NCBI RefSeq assembly: GCF_001949145.1
Contig: NW_019091585.1
Location: forward strand, 269,877 to 333,876
DNA: 64,000 bases
Source of the DNA: Acanthaster planci
Taxonomy: Eukaryota; Echinodermata; Asteroidea; Valvatida; Acanthasteridae
Direction: 5' to 3'
Shown: positions 22,966-35,700 of the stretch, in pieces
Layout of the letters: each line of letters starts with the position of its first letter
Position numbering within the stretch: the first letter of the stretch is position 1
Notes under the pieces: generated by a model
Databases searched by the model: none
What the model was told of the DNA's origin: nothing
Seen by the model: the letters and a program-made list of their open reading frames with translations, nothing else
Made by a program: the position numbers and the translations under genes

Positions 22966-24929
22966 CCTAGGAAATACCGCGGAGAAAACCCAAGTTGTGC
23001 AGCATGGGAAAGGCATCCACCGTGGATTTTAAAGGAGAATCTAACTGCAACCTGATTCAACCTTTTCCTTTATGGTCTTTTAACGGTGGTGAATTTTGTC
23101 CACCTGGCATAAGGTTTATATCAGAAGATTCCTTAGGGTTTACATCTTATTTCAGCATGAAAACGAAAGGGTTCCCTGAGTTTGCTGTGGACCTGTGGAT
23201 GTTCAAAGCCCCCCACAGTGGTCACAATCGTAAAAATGACTGACTCGTACAATGAACTTCGCTGTGGTGTCCTCGTTCGAGTCAATTCGATGCACTCAAT
23301 TTGGATATCAGTTTTGAATTGTGTTAAAGCATTTTAAGTAGTCTTTTATACCCTGAGAGAACGAAATTAATACCACGAGCGGTTGAGAAGATGTGAGTTA
23401 AAGTTATTCTAAGAGCTTATTCATTCATATTCAGACTGTATTACACAGTGATTGTGGTTGTTCCCAGAGTTGTTCCTTATGTTGTAGCTACAAATTCATC
23501 TAAAATGCAAAGCACCAGTGGCTCTCAGGAAAATTTCAACATACCGACGTCAAGCTTTATTTACATTGGCATTTTTCTAAGGCGACTTGACGGATCGCAT
23601 CCAACCTCACTGCATGATAGGAAAGCGGACATGCAAATGACGCGTGACGTCATCATGTTGCAGAACTACATGTATATTGACTGCATGTAGATTCATTGTA
23701 AAGACTAGGAAACAAAGCACAGTACTTAGCATGAATTATACTTACCACTGGGTGACCAATGCCTGAAAGCTGCAAAAACAATCCACTCATTACAAACTGA
23801 CAAGAGGCCCGCACTGATAACATGACTTCTAGGTTACCTAGGTTACCCCAGTCAGAGTGCAGCATATATCTAGCTTGGGTCATATGGCTGAAATTGGTCA
23901 CAGTATTTAGTGGTTGACAGTACTAAGATTTTTAGAATGAAGGTGATGAAAAGGAGGAGGAAGGACCACAATATACGAGCCAGTGCTATTAAGAGTCATT
24001 GTCGAAAGCCGCCAATGATCTTTTGTTATCTTTTATTTATCTTCTTCTAACAGCGCATTTAGCGTCAATTACAGGATGAAGTGTCAGTTAGGAGAACAAT
24101 GAAGAAATAGTTGGGGTTAGAGGTTGGAGGAGAACTATAAATATATATTTCAGGCAAAACCCCAAATCAGACAGGGACTGAAAACCAAATCCACATGCTG
24201 ACCTATACAGGTGGGATTCATACCCTCGGGGTCGCAGAGGTGGAAGGCGAGGAAAAGGCCACTACAAGAGCATGACTCCCCGCTCCCCCAGGTATTATTC
24301 AATAATTCAGATTATTCAATTTATTTATTTATTCGCATTGGTCGCATGCATTATGGGCATTAAAATAAATAAGCAATTAAGGAAGCAAAAAGCAAACGTA
24401 CCACACACTGAAATTGGATGAACTTTTATAGATCGTTACACGGAACAGTCAACACAGGGCTTAGGAGAAGCCAAGGGCATTTGTCCCTCATTTCATGCCC
24501 TATATCCAGCCGTGGCATAAGGGTTCTTTAAATCAATACCACCGTTTCTAAGCTCTAAGCATAGAATTCTAGTAACAAAGAATTATATTCCTCGATTCAG
24601 TCCAGTTGACTAATGAAAAGTTTTAAAAAGGCGTACGTAACCAATACCTCTATCCAGAGTGCTTAGCATGCCTATTTATTAGGTACTGTACACTAAAATA
24701 AGTTGGGGGAGACAGGTAGACTGAACAGAAAATAAAGTTTTACTGAAACCTGAGTGAAATCTTTGTTATAGACTGTCCGTGCTTACCTTGCTTGCTTGCT
24801 AGCTTCTATACCCTCGATTGTACGCCGGCTTTATGTACCGGGTCCATAGAGTACCGGGTTCATAGAATTATGTAATATTACATAATTGTAATATTAAATA
24901 ATGTATCATTACAAGGCTTTAACTTGAGG
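22966..24929. other. no gene established
   Basis: AT-rich sequence with only short ORFs. A possible isolated exon at about 24209-24290 is discussed among the findings. Confidence 0.35.
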
Positions 24930-25250
24930 TCCAAATACGTGGATTTCCAAGTTCGACAAGTTTCGTATAGTCCCAAGATATGTCGAGTTCATTAAGAACG
25001 TCGCCATTCCGTGAATAGTCATTTTAGAATGTTGACTTCTGTCCAAAACTTCTATCCATGACTTTTGTCATGAAGAGAAAAATTATCCTGGCATGTCAAC
25101 TTGCTTTTTCGGGATACAGTCATCCTGTGGTAGATTATCGAAGGATATCGACGTCCAGCTTTCAGGATACTGCCATCTCGTAATATGACACTTCGGGTGT
25201 CAAGATGACGACATCTTACAAGCAATATGTCGTTATCGTGGGATAAATAC
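24930..25250. repeat. degenerate repeat with ATATGTCG / CGACAT motifs
   Basis: Several imperfect repeats of an approximately 30-base unit containing gatgacgacatct, atatgtcgttat and gatatcgacgt lie here, some inverted. The unit resembles a low-order satellite relic. No coding content is supported. Confidence 0.45.
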
Positions 25251-25829
25251 AGGTAGGTGCCTTCCCCAGAGTTCCGTACCATCATGTTCCAGAAACCCAC
25301 TGAACCAAATTATTTTTCAGATTTAAATTCAGTACAAGTCATGAAAAGTTCAATTTTTTTGTACAAACTGTCCAAAGCCCAGACTTGCCAGTGGTCATGA
25401 AACAGCAAGTCTTCATTCCATTCTGACTGTTGGAAATACACAAATAAGCCTATTGAATTACATGTTTTATTTAACTGTCTGTGAACACTGAAGGAGAATT
25501 GCTGACTGCAGCCTGCTCCGTGACCAATCAGTGGAGAAAACAGCATACATCTATTCATAGACCGATATCACGTACATAGCTCTTGTTACTGAAGAACGGA
25601 GCCAGTGAAGCGTTCAGGTGCACTTTCCTACAAGTAAAGCATTATATATTTTGTTTGCAGCTGGTGACAGAAATGTTGATAAATTTTCCTAGCTGTTCAC
25701 ATGACACAAACAAAAATGATACAACATAGCGACACTGGCTGATAATCGCTGCCGTTTCACCTGTTAAGGCCAACCAAGCAGAGCTGTTGCTGTTGGTAAC
25801 ACACTGAGCCGCTAGACACGCTATAGAAT

Positions 25830-26796
25830 ATGGCAATACAATCCGAAGACAAACCTCTTCTTGAACCAGAAGCCTTATATAACAGATCTCCCTGGATTTC
25901 CTTCGCCACCTTCATCATTCTGCAGTTTCTGATCTTCATACCTGAAGGCGTTATGCAAACACTTTCAGCACAGTTCACTCGCTCCGCTTTTGCCCGCGAA
26001 AGGAACTTCACCCTTCCAGTCGGCGTTAACTCGTGCACGACCAGCAACGTCACCCAGGAGCTCAACGACATCCAGGCAGCGACCGCGCTGTTCGCTACAT
26101 ACCAGAGCGTACTCAAAGATTTCGTCCCAGTCCTCACGACCCTGCCGTTGACTGCTGCGTCTGACTTCACTGGCCGCCGTCCCATAATCCTTCTGAGATG
26201 CTTCGGTGGGCTTGCCATGACGACCGGCTTCTTAATCGTGTCATTCTGGGATCTCTCCGTATATTACTCTCTTTTTGGCTGTGCAGTTTTTGGTTTTTCT
26301 GGAGGATATGTACTTTTAAATTCGATTTGCATGCTCTATGTTACAGACATTTTTGCAGCAGAGACGAGAGGCACTGCCTTAGCCATCGTCTACGGCATAG
26401 AAATCTCTGTCATGTATATAGGCACTTTGGTGGTTAATATCTTACTTCAGGCTTTATCTTCTTACACTGTACCTTTCTTGATAGCAACTGTATCAGCGTT
26501 GTTGGCTTGTCTCTGGGTACTTCCTTCATGTCTTGTTCAAGAGTCCATTAAGAAGCGTCCTTTGGATCTAGGAGTGATTACGAATATCACCGAGGGCATC
26601 CGGTGTCTTTTCACAAAAGCAACCAATAGCCGACGACGGAGACTTCTCGCTCTTTTGGTGTGTGACATGCTGGTGAATTTTCAAGTAGAGGGCTTTGAGA
26701 GTACAATGGATCTCTACGGTTTAGGGGAGCCATTCTGCTGGTCTCCAACATTCGTCGGTGTGTTTTGGCTTATGCATGGGATCCCACAAGCATTTG
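25830..26796 (+). CDS. SLC46-like exon 1 (start, helices 1-7 region)
   Basis: 967 bp, 322 codons plus one base. The donor GTGAGA follows at 26797. The open frame continues into the intron to 26873, but that tail is not protein: the family sequence resumes at 29275. It holds the A-like motif D-F-T-G-R-R and about two thirds of the transporter. Confidence 0.93.
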
Positions 26797-29700
26797 GTGA
26801 GAAACAGCCTATCGCTATGAATTACACTTTTTCTAAATCCATGTTGCATATTTCCAATGAATTTGTCCAGTGATGATTAAAACTAAACCCTCTTTGTCCT
26901 CCCGCTCGCTATTATAAAAGCTCAGCATTTTTTTTTAATTTGTGGAATAATTTTCTCAATGGATACCTGGAGTTCATGAACAGACAATCGCATAAAATGT
27001 AATATTTTGAAATGACATGCTATTTAGACCAAAGGAGAAAATTTAAAACCAAAAAGTTTGATTTTACAGAGCCAAGGAATTCCGCAAGGAAATCGACAAT
27101 GACATCTTAAAATAATGGCCAATCCTACCTGATTCAAAAGCGAATTATATTAGCGCTCTAGACGAGTTTTCATTCTGACACAACAGACAATTCTACGCAC
27201 ACGTGTACTGTGTGTTGTATGTCTACGATATCCCAGATTTTGTGCATGAATATTTGCAGTGGCGTATCAAGTCTAGAGACTAGACATGATGGCATGTTTT
27301 TTTACAGCAACTGAAAGTGCCAAACTGTTAACGCGGGTTTCTTTTATGCGTGAAAAAATATAGAACTTTGCCATTCAGGACTGAAAACCTGCACACATCA
27401 GTCTTGTAATTAACAGTTCACGAATCTGACAGTTTTTAATATGGATTTTCCTGGCCAATTTCTGAAAATGTGTAAATGAAATAGTACTAGCAGCATTCGT
27501 TTTCGAGCGAAAAAGTCCAGCATTCAAGTCCCCGTTTCTATTTAATCAAAACAGTCTATTTCAATCAAGGTGCATTCAGGCGTATAAAGTCAGGGTTCAA
27601 TTTCCCGATTATGCAGTGTTTTAGTAAATTGACTTCCTTTTTGGTGCGAATCGAATGTACCACTTCGCAACACATGCAGCCGATTTTGCGCCAAGCGTTA
27701 TTTTAATTAAGGTATGCCTGCAACCCAACTATATTACTAAAACACTGATGGCGCTGATTACTTCAAAGACAAAAGGTTTGACCCACTCTGCCAGTGCAGA
27801 AAGTTGGGGGGATTACTGCTATAGCGACTGGCCCCCTTTACTGTGTTTTTATGTCAAATTAATGGTGCAGTGTGATTTCAGAGCAAGATGTGGAATTTTC
27901 TTTTGTTCTTGTTAGGCACGTTTTAATCGTATAGCCTTTACATAAATGTCACAATTGTCGTAATCTGTAATTTCATCTCATCTATTATCCCTAGTGACGT
28001 ATGGGGAAATGGGGCTGGTTGCCTCTTGGGATATGTTGCAATTTGGGATAGAAAGCGCCAGCATTTAAGATACGGTACATTATATCTTCTTTGGGGGATT
28101 CTTTTCTAAAAATTGGATAATCGTTTCGGAGAAAAATCAATAATTTCTCTAATGATGAGACCCAAGACCTCAATATGCCAGTGTTTGGCCCTTCACGTTT
28201 TCCTCTCGTATGTACTGTTTGCGCCATTACTTTAGTTTCTGGTATGGTTTCTCTTAATTTTGCCTTAAATCGTCTCCATTTGAATGTGCCGAGTCTTGTC
28301 TCCTCTGGGCTCTCCCTGCCTGCTATTGCCCCGCTAGTATATGTGATTCTTTCTTTATGATGATTTATATTTCCTCTTTTATTCATTTTAAATGCTGTTA
28401 TATCCGGGGGATTCGGAGGTTCAACATTTTCTTTTCCACAGAATGGGGTAGTTTGAATGAGACTCTCCAAGCCACAAAATAGGGCGGACCAAGAAACAAA
28501 TTTCCGAGGGGCAGGGACAATATGCTTTTTAGGGTGCACAAATTCGGAAAGTTTTTTTTGTGCCTTTTTTGCCTTTCTAAGGGATGAAGCTAGCGTTTTG
28601 AAAAAAGGGAAATCAAACGATAACAAATTCTCCTTTCATTATTAAACACACATAATTTGCTCTTTTTTGGCTCCGTTGGTTCCCCACCCATCTCCCTTGG
28701 TCACACTTTTCCTCAAATGAGTTCAAACAAACGGATGTATATTCATGTCACTTTGGGGTCTTTACTACAGGAATTAAATAAATAGAACCCTTCCTTATAT
28801 TGTTATAAATGTCGGTAGTTTATATGCAATCCGTTATGATCACAAGCGAGAAATGGGAACATGCCTACCCTACGTACTAATTGACGAAATGCCTAATTTG
28901 CATGTGTTATTTTTTTGTGAATCTAGAAACGAAATAGAATGCCAGGTAAATGACAAAGTACCGCAGTGACAGTAGATTTAAAGGGTAGCTGCAAACAATT
29001 CTTAATACAAACCCCGAAAAATGCACCTTTGTGTTTCAGTTAACCTTAACTTTAACTTTTGTTTAAGTATTTCAAAGAGTATTTTACCACCTTTTGGATT
29101 TTATGCGAACGACTCTGAGCAAAGCTGTGATGACATCTCACGAACAAGCCATAAATGGAAGAATTCGTAGTTGAACAAAAGTTGTGCCCAAGAAACATTT
29201 ATTGCAGTTAAATTTTAACAAGAATTTTCAGAGATGAATTTGAGTGCTGTATTGATGAATTTGAATTTTTGCAGGGACACCTTTGACTGTATGGCTAATC
29301 GGACTTGTTGGGCTTTCAAGTTATTGGGTGATATATATCAGCCTTGTGTCAGGAATTGGACTATTTCTGCTGACAGCAGTGGCCAAAAGTAATGCCGTCT
29401 TGATTTACGGTGGTAAGTAATTTAATAACTTAAGATTAAATGTTCACAGCGACAAATATGTAAACCATAATAGTAATATCCTACATCTTTATTTATAATA
29501 TCAGCTAGATTACTTTGCAACGACTCTTGGTTTAGCAATGTATATGGCAGTTTCATTTTCTTCACGATTAAATACGTGGCATCAGATAGTATAGTATTAT
29601 ATGTTCTTCCTCTTACAAAGTGTATTTTTAAGTTGTATTTCTCAACTACTCCATACGTGACTTAGCACCTACCCGTGTGATGTTCAAAGCATCGTTACAT

Positions 29701-32700
29701 CAGTAGCACATTATCTGCCATGCATGACTGCCAAATAATTTTGAAGACTCGTGCATAAACATATCTGACACTAGGTCAGATCGAGGATTGCACCAGTGAA
29801 TTACCGAATCATAGTAAACATCCAAACCTTGCGAAAATGTCGATTTTGTTAATTAAAGTGTAATGATTAGATTTCTTGGGCTATATCTTGCAATGATATA
29901 TGACATTCTTTGTGGATTCTCTACATTATGAAATGTATTTCACAACTTTGACAAAATCCCGATTGTGACTCCTTTTTATTAAGTTATTGTACTTAGTATT
30001 TTTTCATAGAAATCTGCTGTACAGCATGAGAAAGCAGTCATTTTGTTCCCAACAGCTTTTTTTGCTGGGGGTCGTCATGTAGCCTTTTGACGCTTCCAAA
30101 ATTTGTGGGTTTATAAAATCACTTATGCAAATTACTGCCTTTGGATTATTTTGTGCAATTAAATTAAGCATTTAGGGCTGCAAATACCAAAATTAAATAA
30201 GGTGCCCATGTTTAATCTTGAACTCCACAATGCAGTTAGTGCTAAGTGTCACGTGACCGTACAGTTTGACTTTAATTGATTGGGTAATTTCTGTCATATT
30301 GTCATGAAGAATCTTTTCAAAGGTCAAAACCTAACACTAACTCCAAGGATGACATCATCATACCTTTGTAACAATTCTGAGGACTTTTAGTATCTACGCA
30401 GTACTGATGAGGATGCTCAAATGTTATCTTTCTGGTTATTAAAAATCACAAGTCTGATGACGCCTTCATAAATTTCCCTTCAAAATATGTATCCTCATGA
30501 TTTCTCAAACTCTTACAGGATGAATTTCGAAAATACCATCTTTTATTCAAGAGATTAAACAGAATGAGCATAATAAGAAATCAAACACATGGAAAAATTC
30601 ATGTGATGACGTGATCCTGACGTGACACGTGTACGCATACTTGGAACCAGGACCGAATGTCCTTGCCAAGTGTTAAAGTTAATAAGTTGTACCGTCTGAA
30701 GACAAGCTGGTAAGAGTTATCGCAGAGAAAGAAAAAGCGAACGACATTGCCGAGCTGAAAGGCGGAGCCCGACACCAAACAACGACAATAAGGAGAAAAA
30801 CTCGTTCAAAAGGAATTGGTGACTGAGGTTGAGCCCAACAACCTATGTAAAAACATTTTATTCTTGGAACGTATGCGCTGACAAAAGTGTAATATCAAAT
30901 TAATACCATTTTAAGTCTCCTCGTGACTATAGACAGTATTTTTCGTCCTACCTCGGATTAGTTATTGGTCGAGAATTGAAGGTGCCAACGTGCATGTACC
31001 AAGTTGCGGGAACAAGAGAGATGTTTGCCGTGGTACATGAGTAATGGACCTCAAGAGGTACATTACCTGGTTCTTTCTCTGGCTTGAAAGTTTTGTTTCC
31101 CCCGCATTGTATTGTCGGGTGCTTGGGTACGAGGCTCTGCAGCAGCGTTTAGGGCTTTGTTAGTTTATGTATATGATTATGTGCTGGGGGGAAGTGAAGC
31201 ACTGTTTCTGCAATGACCACCATTTATGTTTGCATCGTTCGTACCTTTTACTACGCCAATTTCTCAATAACATTATCGTAATAATGTCAGCAGATCACAG
31301 ACGAATCATATTTTAAAAAACAGTTTTAAAAATGACATCAGAAGTTTGATTTTTGTGCAAGACAGCATCAGCACGACGAAAAATACGGAACATTCTGTAG
31401 CTCTGAATTCTATCTACATTGTTACAAAGCACGACAGGGCGACCTTGCAATTTCAGTTGTTGCCCACGAAAAAATAGCTTTCTTGAAATTTACATCTGAA
31501 ATGTCGAGACAAAGATGTACTCCCTAGTTATTATTCAATTAAATTAGCTAAATTTGATCAACTAAACGCTTTTTTGGTGAATACATTTTCAAATGACATG
31601 ACCTGTCATGAAATTGTATTTCACTTTATTCCCTGCGTTAAAAAAATCTATTAGTATTGTAGCGGTAAAGCCTCTGAGGACTTCCCAGATCGGTCTCGAC
31701 CAATAGCGTTGAGCGGCCTGACCTCTACGGCCCGAGACGCAGATCCGTTTTGGCGAAAGTCTACCGCCAGGCCCGTAAGTCGCCACAGACAGATCACTCT
31801 CACACACCCTCAAACCACACGGGGCTGACAGACGGGGGACCAACGGGGAAAGAATGGGGGAACTGGATGCGAGCTTGTGCCTATTATTTGGCGACTTAAC
31901 TCTTCCTCGATTGTCTTAGCATACACAATGACGTCATTCAGGTAGACAAGTAGTGTCTCCCAATGCAGGCCGGCCAAAACCCTCTCCATAAGTCGATCAA
32001 GGAGGGCGAGGAGGCGTTGCAGAGCCCGAATGGCATCACCCGCAAGCGGTACAAACCTCCACGAATTACAAAAGCAGATCCAAGGTGGAGAACCACCTGG
32101 ATCCTGCTAAGGCGTTAAGTGACTCATCAATCCGAGGGATCGTGTAGGTGTCTTTAACGATGACTGCATTTAGGTGCCGTTAGTCCACACAAAACCGCTT
32201 GCTCCCGTCCTTTTTTTCTTACTAAGACTACGTTGGACGCCCATGGGCTGTCCGAAAGCTCAACAGTGCCATTGCATACCATCTCTTTCACCTGTCGTTG
32301 GATTTCTACCTGTTCCTCCGGAGGATGTCTCTGTGGCCTCTCCTTTATAGGCCGGGCACTACCTGTGTTGATTCGATGACGGACCAAGTCCGTGCGCCCT
32401 ATGTCGCCTTCCCCTTTAGAGAAAACGTCTTCATAACGGCACAACAGTTGAGCAATTCGTCTGTGATATCTCGGACCTACACCTTCCTTACCTCTCTTGA
32501 ACAAGTCCTCAAGGTAAGTGGGAACATCTGAAGAGCCGCTGGATGAAGTTGCTCCTAGTTGTACTTCCTGCACGCCGCCTTCACCTACAGGCGTATAAGT
32601 GCCCGCCGCGGTTACCTTCCTGGCAACACATTCCCTCTTGCCGGGGTTGAATACTCTGATGGGAGTGCACTCTCAGCTGCTTTGACCAGCACCCTGGCTA

Positions 32701-35700
32701 CAACCATGCCCTTATCCGCTATTTCGCTTCTCTCCATAGGCTCAATGACCCCTACTTCGCCTTCCAACCTGTCACCTGACACATAACCTGGCACTATCGC
32801 CTCGTGCCCAGTTGACACTTTGGTAGTCTCACCTACCATCACTCTGGCGCAGAGCCCACTCCCACGGTCATTTGTACACTTTATCGTCTCCCCGCTCAAC
32901 CGTAGCTCCAGAGTTCTGAATTCCAAAGTCTCTTGAGTTGGTATCAGAAAGTCCATTCTTAATACCCCTGGTATCGCACCCGTGTTGCCGAAGACTACGT
33001 TGATTGACTTGGTCGTTCTGCCAATATTGATCTCAACACAGGCGCTGCCAAGTGTGTCCATCCCACTCCCATCAGCGTTTCCTACTGCTGCGCCTGTTGT
33101 TACTAGTCGTGGTCGGCGGTCTCTTGAAATGCTAAAATACAGTGTTGACAACAACACAGTGTGTGTTGCCCCCGTGTCAACCAGTAGTCTTGCTTTAACT
33201 CCTCTCACAATGGCCTGCACGTACAATCCATTGCACGCTGTGCTACTGGCTTAAGGTGAAGCTCCACCCCCGCCTTCACCTACTTCTTCTCTGGCGCGGT
33301 TTTCTACAATGCCTTCCGGCCCTCTTCTTTGTCCAGCTTTCCCACGGGCCTCTTGGTCAGCTGCTCCTCGTTTTCCGACTTCAGTCGCTTTTCCTCGCTT
33401 TGCTTACAACTCTTGGCAAAGTGCCCCTTACGTTTGCACCTAAAACAAACATCTTCTGGGTTTGCCTTGCGTCTTTGATAGGCGCTGCGCGAGGAGCCCG
33501 CTGGACGTTCGAAGGTGTCAATTCGCTTTGTCATCTTCTCCAGCCACTCCTTCACCTTGCGCTGATTTTCTTCCACATCATCTTCCACATCTTCCGCATC
33601 AGAGAAGTGCCTCTGGCCAGGTGGTCGGGCCCCTCCTCTGAAAGTTCCGGGTAGGCGAGTGAGGCCAGCTCCCTTATCGCCTGCCCCAGCTCCTGCAGCG
33701 TTTCCTTGGGCTTCTGTCGCCTGTGCCGCAGAACCGCTAGGTGATTCTCCGCAAGCTCGCCTGGGCCAAACCTCTTTTCCAAGAGTCCCACCAACTCGGA
33801 GTACGTCAATTGACTCCCACTCGCAGCAAGGTTTTCCAGTACCGTGACTGCTTGGCCTTGTAGGCTCCCCGCCAGGAACACTTTTGCCTGACGATCACTC
33901 CAACTGTTTGCTACTTTACAAGCCTCAAAATGCTGCCTGTAATTGCGCCACCGGGTCTTCCCGCCAAATCTATCCGGGATGATGTTCGGACGCCTGGTGG
34001 GAACATCCTCGCTACTCTTCATCCCAGCCTTTCTCTTCTCGACCTCGTTACTTCGAAGGTCCAGGGATTTTTTGCCTTCCCTCAGGCTTGCGTCTTTTTC
34101 AGACTGCAACGAAACCATCTCCAGGGTTTCCGGCTGTCGGCTCAGTAGACTGTCCTCCTCGCCGCAGCTCGTCGCCTCGTCCACCATCCTTGACGGAGCG
34201 CCTATCGTGGACGCTGGTGTGGGCATTGGTGCCACAGGATTGTAGAATCTCGTCCTGGGGTTGGCCGTATGGATGGTGCTGGGGTTCATGTGTCCGTGAA
34301 GAGTTCACGGCTACCAAACTCTGTTGTCATTGACGTATTTGTTGTCTTCTCTGCTCTTTGTTGTGCTGCCACTAAAACTGGTATGCGCCTGTTGAAGCTG
34401 TAGTTTCAACAGGCTATTCTGTGCCACCAGCAGCTCCTTGACGTTTTCCAAGTCATGATTCTTGGCAAGGGATTTTTGCCTCGCCCTTCAACATGTCCAT
34501 CCGCAGAAACACCAACTTGTCTTCCACAGCCTGTTGTTCGGCAGTCGCCATGATGATTGTATTTAGGTGATGATTCCCTGGTAGGAGATGTCACAGGCGT
34601 AGGTGATCTGGAGCAGCGAAGAAACGGCGCCTATCCAACTTCTGACACCAAATTTGTAGCGGTAAAGCCTCTGAGGACTTCCCGGGTCGGTCTCGACCAA
34701 TAGCGGTGAGAGGCCTGACCTCTATCCTGACCTCAGATATGTCAAATGCGACTTCTATTGTTCCCGCTCGTGAACTCTTGCTGAGGGTGTAATGAGTAAA
34801 GTATTGTGGAGTGCCTGCTCCCTCCAGCATTTTTAACGAGTCCATAGAGCAGAAACATATGTTGCTCCCACGGTCTAGTAGAACGAACATCCTGACAGGA
34901 TTTTTGCTGCTGTTGGCTCTTACAAGGACTTCATAATTTAACCACCTGTAATGCGATTTTAGATCGCTCGTTCACGTCTGCACCAAATGCAAAACTGGTG
35001 GCACAGATCTTCTCTGCGTCAGCAGTGTTCTTACGCGTGTTCTCACGCTCTCCACTCCAAATCGATTCTATTAAAGCACCATGAGGTAATCTTGAATACG
35101 TGGTTGTACATCCAGGCACGTCACAAGAAGCTTGATCACACAATCTGGCAAAAGGGCACTTCGTGGTGAAACATTTGAAGCATAATCTCTTGTCTCTCGG
35201 CACTCCCAGTCGTGCAGCAGGTGCCATCATACGGAAATTTGTACAGATGATAAGGGTGTGAGACTGTTCCCTTCTGGACAATTCCACTGCCGAGTTGCAG
35301 TCATAGCTTACTTGCTCCGACCTTCTTTTGATCAACTCGACTTGCCCCTGGCCTTTCTACTGGGGACTGGAAGCGCTCACGTTGGACATTGCTCCGTTCT
35401 TTGAAGTAAACCTTTCTCTGCCTTTGCACTCCTCCAAACCATCAAAGTTGCTCGCTTCCCGAACTTTGCTGGTAAACTTGATACCAGTTTGTGATACCTG
35501 GCTAACGACTGGTCTCATAAATTAATGTGCTGCACTGGTATCAAAGCCACTTGGACAGGAGGTAATGTGGGAGTCCCTTTACGAATTAAATCTAGACCCA
35601 TCAGGGAGTGGATCTCGTCCAGTCTCGTACATAGCCTTTAGTGCTTGTGTACCTGCAGGTCCTCAAATCATGAGTCAACTTCTAAATAAAGTCTCCTGAC

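Larger units (their letters stand above)
31658..34724 (-). mobile_element. truncated Ty3/gypsy LTR retrotransposon
   Basis: On the minus strand, from high to low coordinate, lie an LTR end (34724-34655), a leader starting with TTTGGTGTCAGAAGTTGG (typical just after a gypsy 5' LTR), gag capsid, zinc knuckle, aspartic protease and the front half of reverse transcriptase, then LTR sequence again (31727-31658). RNase H and integrase are absent. The right LTR keeps only about 70 bases before BEL/Pao sequence begins. Frames are broken in several places, so the element cannot move by itself. It lies antisense in intron 2 of the SLC46-like gene. Confidence 0.85.

Noticed and set aside
25757-26218. 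153-codon minus-strand ORF
   Set aside because: It is the antisense shadow of SLC46-like exon 1.
26797-26873. Extension of SLC46-like exon 1 to a stop at 26873
   Set aside because: Family similarity and hydrophobic pattern end at 26796, where a GTGAGA donor lies. The phase fits the exon at 29275.
32298-34333. Plus-strand ORFs of 60-132 codons
   Set aside because: They are shadows of the minus-strand gypsy gag, protease and reverse-transcriptase frames.
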